The notes under the pieces were generated by a model, which had not been told where the DNA came from, searched no databases, and saw nothing but the letters and a program-made list of their open reading frames with translations. This document shows positions 1-6,479 of a stretch of DNA of 64,000 nucleotides, piece by piece. Position 1 is the first letter of the stretch, and each line of letters opens with the position of its first letter. Made by a program: the position numbers and the translations under genes. Source of the DNA: Kiloniellaceae bacterium (GTDB lineage Bacteria > Pseudomonadota > Alphaproteobacteria > Kiloniellales > J153). The stretch is from assembly GCA_021776115.1 (NCBI GenBank), contig JAJFGN010000010.1, positions 1 through 64,000 on the forward strand, given 5' to 3'.

Positions 1-619
1 CCACGCCGGCCACCGCCGCCAGAACGATGCTCGCGCTCACGTAGGTGTCGGCCGCGCTCTCGGCCAGGCTAAGCTCCTTGGCCTCGGTGTAGCGCAGGTA
101 TTCTTGAAGCGCCTCCTCAAGGGCCTCGGCCTGATGGGCGCTCTTGTTGACCTCCTCCAGGATCTCGCTCTGGGCGCCGTCAAGGGCGACCAGACCGCTG
201 TTCTCCTCGGCCAACTCGACGATCTTGTCGAGCTCCGCCTCATAGACCTGGATCGCGGCGTGAATACCCTCGAGCAGCTTCGCCTGCTCGGGATCCGCCG
301 ACGCCTCGATCTGCGCCAGCTCCTCGTCGATCTTGGCCCGCTCCGCGGCGAACTCCTTCTTGACGTCGGCGATGGTCTCCGGGCTCGGATCCGCCGCCAG
401 GTGGTACTCGCCGCGGTTGATGGCCATCACCTTGACCTCTATGTCCGCGCCGGCCGCCACCTCTTCGGCCGCGGCCTCCAAGTCGTGGGCCGCCTTATTC
501 AGGCTGCCCAGGGCGAAAATACCGACACCCGCGATGGTCCCGGCGACCAGGCCCAGCACACCCACGACCGTGAAGATCTTGGCCGCCAGGCGGGCGTTGT
601 TGAAATTGAGAAATCCCAT
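1..619 (-). CDS. methyl-accepting chemotaxis protein, N-terminal part
   Basis: The gene starts at 619 and runs off the left edge, so only 206 N-terminal residues are visible. A GGAG ribosome site lies 7 bases before the ATG. Residues about 12-36 form a transmembrane segment, followed by a long helical, acidic periplasmic stretch (about 40-190) like a four-helix-bundle chemoreceptor sensor, and a second hydrophobic segment begins at the window edge. This order (TM, helical sensor, TM) is that of MCP receptors; the HAMP and signalling domains would lie outside the window. The sensor type and ligand cannot be told from this part. It could also be the sensor half of a histidine kinase or a GGDEF protein with the same input domain. 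Confidence 0.7.
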   Translation of the reverse strand, partial: MGFLNFNNARLAAKIFTVVGVLGLVAGTIAGVGIFALGSLNKAAHDLEAAAEEVAAGADIEVKVMAINRGEYHLAADPSPETIADVKKEFAAERAKIDEELAQIEASADPEQAKLLEGIHAAIQVYEAELDKIVELAEENSGLVALDGAQSEILEEVNKSAHQAEALEEALQEYLRYTEAKELSLAESAADTYVSASIVLAAVAGV

Positions 620-652
620 GAGGTGTCTCCAAGACTAACGTTGAAACGGTGC

Positions 653-680
653 GGCGCCGGACCCTCCTGGGCCCGGCGCC
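653..680 (-). terminator. GC hairpin after the carbonic anhydrase gene
   Basis: An 8-bp perfect inverted repeat (GGCGCCGG / CCGGCGCC) with a 12-base loop lies 11 bases beyond the carbonic anhydrase stop codon. It has no clear U tract, so it may be a weak terminator or only an mRNA 3'-end structure. Confidence 0.3.
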
Positions 681-690
681 CAAGTAATCC

Positions 691-1572
691 TTAGCGGGGG
701 TCGAGCGGCGCCAGAACCAGGCGCTTGTTGACCGGCTGCAGCGGCCGTGCGTTGGCCCCGATGGTGACCTCGAACTGCTGCACCTGACGCGCGCCGATGC
801 TCACCGGCTCGGCCATGACGTACCAGTTCACGCCCTCGCTGCACGGCGGCGTGGTCAGGGAGCCCATGTAGCGGTAGTAACCGGTATCGCTCGGCAAGAG
901 ATCGCGGGCGTTGATCAGGACCTTCTTGTCGCGCTTGGTCTCGCCCGCCTTGCGCGGCATGAAGCCCCAGAACTCGCTCAAGGCCAGGTTGTCCGCGCCC
1001 TCTTCCATCAGGATCCCGACCACGGCCAATTCGCCGTCCGCGCTCTTGTGGACCAGATGCGCCTCCGCCGCCGCGCGCTGACCCTTCACCGCATGCTCGC
1101 TCGGGGTATGGAAGTGGAACTGCAACAACTCGTAGCGCTTGCCGGCCACGGTCATGCTGCTGCCCGGCGCGTAGTTGACCTGCACCGTGTGGCCGTTGTT
1201 GGTGAACTCGACCGGGCTCAGGGTGTAGTTGAAGGAAATCTCCGCGACGCTGGCGCCGTCGAAGCCGCCGGAACCGCCGATGTTGACCGGCGACTGCCCG
1301 ACCCCCGCCAGGCAAGCCTGAAATTCGCCCGACAAACGGCCCCAGTTCGCGGGGCCCTTCTTGCCGGCATAACCCCACAGCGATTTCCCGCGGCTCGGCT
1401 TCTCCGCCTCAGCCCCGGTTTCCTTGGCCGCAACCTGCGCCCCCTGATCCGCATCCGCCGCCGCAACACCCGGCGCTTCGTGCGATGCCGTTTCCGCTTG
1501 GGCGCCTGATGTTGCCAGCGCCACAACCAACGCTGGAACCAACCACTTCGCCTTGTCACAAACTTGTCTCAT
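691..1572 (-). CDS. alpha-class carbonic anhydrase, periplasmic
   Basis: Interconverts CO2 and bicarbonate. The 293-residue product has a signal peptide (hydrophobic residues 11-20, likely cut after AQA at 26), a low-complexity Ala/Glu linker to about 60, then an alpha-CA domain. The zinc ligands are visible as H153 and H155 in QFHFHTPSEH and H172 in AEAHLVH. The SLTTPPCSEGV motif is at 238-248, and C87 and C244 fit the usual disulfide. The ATG at 1572 was chosen because GGAG lies 7-8 bases upstream and it begins the signal peptide; an in-frame codon at 1695 gives no signal sequence. It is monocistronic. In an organism with a Calvin operon, a periplasmic enzyme probably helps supply inorganic carbon or balance pH; that role is inferred. 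Confidence 0.93.
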   Translation of the reverse strand: MRQVCDKAKWLVPALVVALATSGAQAETASHEAPGVAAADADQGAQVAAKETGAEAEKPSRGKSLWGYAGKKGPANWGRLSGEFQACLAGVGQSPVNIGGSGGFDGASVAEISFNYTLSPVEFTNNGHTVQVNYAPGSSMTVAGKRYELLQFHFHTPSEHAVKGQRAAAEAHLVHKSADGELAVVGILMEEGADNLALSEFWGFMPRKAGETKRDKKVLINARDLLPSDTGYYRYMGSLTTPPCSEGVNWYVMAEPVSIGARQVQQFEVTIGANARPLQPVNKRLVLAPLDPR

Positions 1573-1868
1573 GATCACTCCAATCCGCTCCGACCTTGAA
1601 CTGTGTCCGAAAATCGATCCGCGGGATTTCCCTACGAAAGGACAGCGCCACTCCAGAAAACAGCCATCTAAATTGCACGCATTGCGCGTATTCACGATTC
1701 GGCGACCATCACAGGTAGCGGTTAATTTTGTTCTAATTAGACGAGCATTTTTATAATTCTACATTCGTAATACGGGTAGTCACGACGGTAAACTGCCCCA
1801 AACCTCGACCCGTCGAATAGCGTATACACAGAAGCTCGTCATAGAATTTCAACAGTTTGAAATACAAC

Positions 1869-1911
1869 AAACAGCAATGGCTACATTGTTATATTTATTC
1901 GCTTGCTGTTT
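1869..1911. repeat. 9-bp perfect inverted repeat in the AT-rich region
   Basis: AAACAGCAA (1869-1877) and TTGCTGTTT (1903-1911) are perfect reverse complements separated by 25 bases. Arm centres are 34 bp apart, close to three helical turns, which would suit a dimeric or looped regulator site. No known factor is assigned. Confidence 0.4.
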
Positions 1912-1959
1912 TACATATTTTTATTTCACTAACTTAAATATTTAAATTGATTTTCTATA

Positions 1960-1974
1960 TTAAATTACTTTTAA
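1960..1974 (+). promoter_or_regulatory. candidate CtrA box (TTAA-N7-TTAA)
   Basis: TTAA, seven bases, TTAA, followed by C, matches the full CtrA binding consensus known from Caulobacter and other alphaproteobacteria. It ends 62 bases before the parA start codon. In an AT-rich stretch such a match can arise by chance, so it is a candidate only. The operon it precedes encodes a CtrA-like receiver domain, which adds some weight. Confidence 0.45.
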
Positions 1975-2036
1975 CACACCCCATACTACCCTCACGCACG
2001 ATAGTCGGTTGAATTTGCAGCGGGAGCCCCAAGGCG

Positions 2037-2750
2037 ATGCGCGTGATGGCGTTTGCCTCTCAGAAGGGTGGGTCGGGTAAGACGACCTTAGCCGGTCACG
2101 TCGCTGTCCAAGCGGAACGCGTTGGCGCGGGCCCCGTCGCGATCATCGATACCGACCCCCAAGGAAGCCTGTCGGATTGGTGGAACTGCCGCGAGGCCGA
2201 GACACCTGTTTTCGCGCAAACCTTTATTTCGCGCCTCGACGAAGACATCGAGCGGATGCGCGAGATCGGCATTGAACTCCTGATCTTCGACACGCCGCCC
2301 GCGATCACGGCCACGATCGAGCAAGTCGTTCGTCTGTGCGATCTCGTCGTTATCCCTACGCGCCCAAGCCCGCATGACTTGCGTGCCGTGGGCGCCACCG
2401 TCGATCTGTGCGAGAAGCTGGGCAAACCCCTGGTGTTTATTCTCAACGGCGCGACACAACGTGCGCGGATCACGGCGGAGGCCGCGATCGCTCTCTCGCA
2501 AGCGGGAACCGTGGCACCGGTAACAATCCATCACCGCACGGAGTTCGCCTCTAGCATGATCGATGGCCGGACAGTGATGGAAATCAGCTGCAATCCCCGC
2601 TCGGTCGAGGAAATCGAGCAGCTATGGGACTACCTGTCGGATCGGCTGGCGCGTAGCGTTCACCGGGCCGAAATGTCGATTGATGGGCGTGCGGCGGGGG
2701 GGAATCGCGCCTTTGAACATCTGGGTCGGGCAACGAGCGAGGTATTGTGA
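2037..2750 (+). CDS. ParA-family ATPase
   Basis: A 237-residue ParA/MinD-type P-loop ATPase. The deviant Walker A SQKGGSGKTT is at residues 8-17, the Walker A' segment IDTDPQGSLSDWW at about 38-50, and the Walker B-like LIFDTPP near 82-88. There is no N-terminal DNA-binding domain, as in small cargo-positioning ParA proteins. The ATG at 2037 is used; an ATG at 2043 fits an AAGG at 8 bases equally well. A ribbon-helix-helix protein follows one base after the stop and may be its partner, as ParB-like RHH proteins are for small ParAs. It heads a seven-gene operon next to a Tad pilus locus, so positioning of pilus or polar cargo is a plausible inference. No parB or parS is visible, so it is not the chromosomal ParA. 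Confidence 0.85.
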   Translation: MRVMAFASQKGGSGKTTLAGHVAVQAERVGAGPVAIIDTDPQGSLSDWWNCREAETPVFAQTFISRLDEDIERMREIGIELLIFDTPPAITATIEQVVRLCDLVVIPTRPSPHDLRAVGATVDLCEKLGKPLVFILNGATQRARITAEAAIALSQAGTVAPVTIHHRTEFASSMIDGRTVMEISCNPRSVEEIEQLWDYLSDRLARSVHRAEMSIDGRAAGGNRAFEHLGRATSEVL

Positions 2751-2751
2751 G

Positions 2752-3147
2752 ATGGCAAGTGTGGCGTTCCTCACGGCCGGATTGCTTAGCCGCAAAGGCT
2801 CAGCCCGCCCAATGCGGGTCCAGAAGCCGGAGTGCCGGGGTTCAGTCCAGGGCCACGCAAGGTGGGGTTCCGCCTCGCTGAATTACCTGAATTTGACAGC
2901 GCCCGCGCCGCGTAAGCGAGCCAAGGCCGCTCGACCGAAACAAGACCGGGTGCGTGCTTCACTGCGCCTGACACGAGACTTGCACCAAGATCTTAGGACC
3001 ATAAGCACCGCCACAGAGCGAACTCAGCAAAGCATCCTCGTACAGGCGCTTAAAGAATTCCTGGTTCATCATGAGGAACACTTGGAGCATGCCGGTGACC
3101 GTCGATGCCCGGCTAGCGAGGGCCTGGCCGAGAGTGGGCGGTCTTAG
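2752..3147 (+). CDS. ribbon-helix-helix protein linked to parA
   Basis: A small basic protein of 131 residues. The first 60 residues are of unclear fold. A Lys/Arg-rich segment at about 60-70 is followed by a ribbon-helix-helix-like unit: RVRASLRLT (beta strand), then LHQDLRTIS and TQQSILVQALKEFL (two helices), at about 70-110. This matches the CopG/Arc layout of DNA-binding dimers. The ATG sits one base after the parA stop, so the two are almost certainly co-translated. A role as the DNA- or ParA-binding partner of the ATPase is inferred from this pairing. The last 20 residues overlap in sequence the region just before the next gene. Confidence 0.6.
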   Translation: MASVAFLTAGLLSRKGSARPMRVQKPECRGSVQGHARWGSASLNYLNLTAPAPRKRAKAARPKQDRVRASLRLTRDLHQDLRTISTATERTQQSILVQALKEFLVHHEEHLEHAGDRRCPASEGLAESGRS

Positions 3148-3157
3148 GAGAGCGAAA

Positions 3158-3967
3158 TTGGGCCACATGGATCCAAGCGATATTCCGGACGACGGCACGG
3201 CAGAGAATGCCGAAGCGGGACCGCTTTCGGACACCAAGAGCGCACTAGGCGCGCCTGGGTCCCTCATGTCCGTGAAAATCCGCAAGCGGTCGCCAGCTTC
3301 ACACGGGCAATCCGCGCCACAGCAGGCACCGCAAGCTGATGCTCGCCCAGCCATATCCGTTACCTCATCCGACAGTGAAGAGTCCGACAAGGCCGGATCC
3401 ATGTCCGATGCCATCTCCCGCGTCGCACGCCGGGCGCAATCCGCAAGGGCGGAGCGCGCGCTGGCGCCGCGTCAGGCGCCGGTGCGCCGCCCATCCACTG
3501 CGCCGCCACCCGCTGTCTCCACACCGGCTCCAAGTGCGAGCCCGCCCCCGCCCCGCCATAGCGATATCGTCGCCTATTGGACCCGGTTAAGGGGCTCGCG
3601 GCGCTTTCCGAAGAGCACCGAGATCGATGCCGCGGCCATCGCGGAAAGCTGGCCCAACAGCATTTTGATGCGTTGCCGTCCCGGGAGCCGGGCCCTGGAG
3701 CCAGAAAAGGTATTCATGGCGGGAGAAGGCGTCACGCCCGGACTCTCAGGCTTGCGGGGGGGCTCGCGCGTCAACCTTTCACCCATGATGCTGCAATGGC
3801 TCTTGGCCTTGGCGGGTGAAGTTGTTCGGGAAAGCCGTCCTATGAACGACGTTGAAACCTTTCCGTCTGTAAAAAGGGTCGTCCGCTACCGCGCCGTAGC
3901 TCTCCCGTTCAGCGATAACGAAAGCGCGGTGGATCATGTGTTGTGCCACTTCCGACCGGAAACTTAA
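3158..3967 (+). CDS. PAS_5-like protein with long disordered N-terminus
   Basis: A 269-residue protein. The first 130 residues are rich in Ser, Pro and Ala and look disordered. The remainder resembles the alphaproteobacterial PAS_5 family: YWTRLRGSRRFPKSTEID at about 138-155 matches the typical opening of that family, and the strand-rich remainder fits. The start is probably the TTG at 3158, because GGAG lies exactly 7 bases before it; the ATG three codons later (3167) has its nearest GGAG 16 bases away. An upstream in-frame ATG at 3071 overlaps the previous gene and lacks a ribosome site. In the operon it could be a sensory or localisation component, but no ligand or partner is visible. Confidence 0.6.
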   Translation: MGHMDPSDIPDDGTAENAEAGPLSDTKSALGAPGSLMSVKIRKRSPASHGQSAPQQAPQADARPAISVTSSDSEESDKAGSMSDAISRVARRAQSARAERALAPRQAPVRRPSTAPPPAVSTPAPSASPPPPRHSDIVAYWTRLRGSRRFPKSTEIDAAAIAESWPNSILMRCRPGSRALEPEKVFMAGEGVTPGLSGLRGGSRVNLSPMMLQWLLALAGEVVRESRPMNDVETFPSVKRVVRYRAVALPFSDNESAVDHVLCHFRPET

Positions 3968-4014
3968 GGGGCGCACTCGGCGGCAGCGCGTACGATAGCA
4001 AAGGGTAACGAGTG

Positions 4015-5655
4015 ATGATATCGAGATATTCCGGGCGGCGCGCCTTGAAGAATGGAGCCTCGCTAGGAGGATTTCTTCTGCTGGCCGCCTGCTCCAGTCT
4101 GCCGAGCATCGGCCCGAACACGGCGACCGGCCTGCCGACACATGTGGATGGCGGCGCCGGCCAAGTCTTGCGGTTTTGCGAAAAGATGCACGACGCCGGA
4201 GACCTGACAACCGCGGCCGCGACATGTGAGCGAGCGCACCGCCTCAATCCAAGCGCGCCGGAGCCCCTGTTGGAGTTGGCCAGCATCCTTGGTGAGATGG
4301 GCGAGTCCGATCTTTCGATTGAAGCCTATCGCACGATCCTAAAGACGTCACCGGCCAACGCCGACGCGCACTACGGTCTAGGCAGAAGCTACTTGAACCG
4401 GGGACAGCACGACCTGGCCCTAACCGAATTCCAAGCCGCGCTGCGCAGCAATCCCAAGGATCCCCTCTTATATAAGGCGGTCGGCGTTGCGAGCGGCTTG
4501 TTGGGCGCGCACGCAGAAGCCCAAAGAGTCTTCCGGGAAGGGCTGTTAGTTGCCCCGGAAGACGCCGCGCTCCGAAACAACCTTGGCCTCTCCCTGGTTC
4601 AATCCGGACGCTACGATGAGGGTCTGCTGATACTGGAATCGCTGGCCAAAAACCCGGGTGCCGAACAGGTAAGCCATGACAACCTGCTGATGGCGCAAGG
4701 ACTTGCCGCCACCGCGCGAGCCGAGATCATGCTCGCCGAAGTCCGGGCGAAAGAGGAGGCCGAAGCAAACGCTGCGGCTCTTGCGGCTGCTCAAGCGGAG
4801 GCACAACGTCAAGCAGAAGGTCAGGCCGAGTTGACCCCCGGAAAACCAGGTGAACCGGCAATGGCTACATCCACTCCGGCGGCCTTGGTTTCCTCTCCGC
4901 AAAGCTCATGGCCCATGGACGGGCCCGGCGAGGACGGTGTAACGCCAATCGGCAATCTGGCCAGCAAAGCCGCCCCCAATAGGGCGCGCCAAAACCTGGT
5001 CGCGCGGGCCTTGAGCAAGCGGTCGGAATCGGGGCCCGTGACTGCCCCTACCGCTTTGACCAAAACCATGGCCCCGCCGCCAGCGCCAGCGAGCACGCCG
5101 TTGCGATCGCGACCGGCAAGGGCCGTGGCCAAAACTCGCACCCAGGCGGCCCAGGCACCACGGTCGCTCACAGGCCCCAAGGTGCGGCAAACGGCGCGCG
5201 CCGACCTCGGCGACACCAGCGATGCGGGCGCCGCCACGGCCAACAACCCCGGCACAACCGCCCCATCCGGGAGCCGCCAGCGGACGACCCCGACCCCCGC
5301 CCAACTGGTGGCAAAGCCGCCGCAGCCGGGTCCCCCCCCCACCGCGAAATCGGTACGGGACACCTACACAGTACAGTTCGCCTCTTACACCAGTGAAGAG
5401 CGGGCGTGGCGCGGCTGGGACTCGCTTCGGGGCGCGGCGAGCAGCCTGCTGAGCAACATCGAGCCAGACGTGCGCCGCGCCGACCTAGGCGGCGACACGG
5501 GAACAGTCTATCGCTTGCAGACCGAACCAGCCCCGAAACGGAACGCCAAGAGCCTCTGCTCCGCACTTAAGGCCGAGGGCGTCGAGTGTCTTGTAATTAA
5601 GTCAGAGCCTGAGATTGCCAAGGGCGGCGCCGCCAAGGGACCCGCCACCCTATGA
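4015..5655 (+). CDS. TPR and SPOR domain lipoprotein, TadD-like
   Basis: A lipoprotein of 546 residues: the signal peptide ends in a lipobox (LLLAAC, Cys about 26). Residues about 60-230 hold TPR repeats (LNPSAPEPLLELASILGEMG, NADAHYGLGRSYLNRGQHD). A long Ala/Gln then Pro/Thr/Ala-rich linker follows, and residues about 440-525 form a SPOR domain beginning TYTVQFASYTSEERAW. TPR lipoproteins of the TadD type serve pilus assembly; SPOR domains bind denuded glycan strands at division septa. Having both suggests a factor at the outer membrane that senses or reaches septal peptidoglycan. ATG 4015 follows AGGG by 9 bases; a GTG at 4012 is also possible. The next gene overlaps by ATGA. Confidence 0.8.
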   Translation: MISRYSGRRALKNGASLGGFLLLAACSSLPSIGPNTATGLPTHVDGGAGQVLRFCEKMHDAGDLTTAAATCERAHRLNPSAPEPLLELASILGEMGESDLSIEAYRTILKTSPANADAHYGLGRSYLNRGQHDLALTEFQAALRSNPKDPLLYKAVGVASGLLGAHAEAQRVFREGLLVAPEDAALRNNLGLSLVQSGRYDEGLLILESLAKNPGAEQVSHDNLLMAQGLAATARAEIMLAEVRAKEEAEANAAALAAAQAEAQRQAEGQAELTPGKPGEPAMATSTPAALVSSPQSSWPMDGPGEDGVTPIGNLASKAAPNRARQNLVARALSKRSESGPVTAPTALTKTMAPPPAPASTPLRSRPARAVAKTRTQAAQAPRSLTGPKVRQTARADLGDTSDAGAATANNPGTTAPSGSRQRTTPTPAQLVAKPPQPGPPPTAKSVRDTYTVQFASYTSEERAWRGWDSLRGAASSLLSNIEPDVRRADLGGDTGTVYRLQTEPAPKRNAKSLCSALKAEGVECLVIKSEPEIAKGGAAKGPATL

Positions 5656-6413
5656 ACACCCGGCGAGCCGTGCCAAGCGACGCGGTCCCACCCGCCGCCG
5701 TTGACGGCTCGCAGCCTGGGACGGCCCGTCTGATAGTTCCGCAAGTGCACATAGTCGCAGAACCAAAAAGGTCCGGCGCGCTGAGCGCCGCCGCCTTTTC
5801 GCTTGAGGCGCCCGATACAGCGCATCTGGCCAGGGAAGTCAGCAATCTATCGGCGCAGAACGAGCACCTGCTAAAAAGCGTCGATACGCTTCTACGCTTG
5901 CACGAAAGCGAGAAGGCGCAGCGTCAATCGTTGCAGACTACCTTGGATCGCTTGCTCGAAGAGATCGGGATAAACACACCGATCCAGTCGCTCGAGGCAG
6001 CGGGAACCGAGATTCGGAATGGCGTATCGGAAGACTTAAAACCGCTGCTGCACGCGATAATCGATCTTCTCGAGCTTTCGGTGCGGCGTGTGCCCGCGCC
6101 TTCTGCCAAATCGCCCGAATCAGGGAGTTGCCAGGGTGTAGATGGTTCCCGCGAAAGCACCTCCGGTCAACACCCCTCCGAGGATTTGCCTGGCGCGCTT
6201 CCTGAGATTCTCACCAAATCGGTGGAGGAGTTAGTGGGAAAGCAACGTGCAAGCCGCCCGAAAATCATCAAGTCCAGAGATTTGAGGTCAAACGCACGGC
6301 AGCCGGCCGGAAAGAATGAAACGGATACCGCCGGAAACGAACGGCGCGCCGCATCCAAAGGACCGCGCCCCCAGGCGTGGATCCCCGTTACATCCAGCGC
6401 GCTCAAACCCTAG
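5652..6413 (+). CDS. coiled-coil protein of unknown function
   Basis: I do not recognise this 253-residue protein. It begins in an ATGA overlap with the lipoprotein stop, so it is translationally coupled. Residues about 55-125 are predicted from heptad-like spacing to be coiled coil (HLAREVSNLSAQNEHLLKSV followed by a Glu/Gln/Leu-rich helix). Residues 130-255 are polar, with many Lys, Arg and Ser, and look flexible. There is no signal peptide or membrane segment, so it is probably cytoplasmic. Its place between a SPOR lipoprotein and a receiver-MipZ fusion suggests an adaptor or scaffold role, but this is only inference from context. Confidence 0.55.
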   Translation: MNTRRAVPSDAVPPAAVDGSQPGTARLIVPQVHIVAEPKRSGALSAAAFSLEAPDTAHLAREVSNLSAQNEHLLKSVDTLLRLHESEKAQRQSLQTTLDRLLEEIGINTPIQSLEAAGTEIRNGVSEDLKPLLHAIIDLLELSVRRVPAPSAKSPESGSCQGVDGSRESTSGQHPSEDLPGALPEILTKSVEELVGKQRASRPKIIKSRDLRSNARQPAGKNETDTAGNERRAASKGPRPQAWIPVTSSALKP

Positions 6414-6479
6414 TCGCTATCCGACAACAGACAGATCCCGGCTCAATCCATCACCACTCTGTGAACCCAACTTTGCCCG

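Larger units (their letters stand above)
1573..2036. other. AT-rich intergenic control region
   Basis: A gap of 464 bases between divergent genes. From about 1700, and most strongly 1840-1980, it is very AT-rich, unlike the GC-rich genes around it. It must hold the promoters of the carbonic anhydrase gene (leftward) and the parA operon (rightward). It contains a TTAA-N7-TTAA box and a 9-bp inverted repeat, both listed separately. No convincing open reading frame was seen. Confidence 0.6.

Noticed and set aside
2037-3147. Plasmid or phage partition system
   Set aside because: No replication, integrase or phage genes are near; the pair is embedded in a pilus-linked operon.
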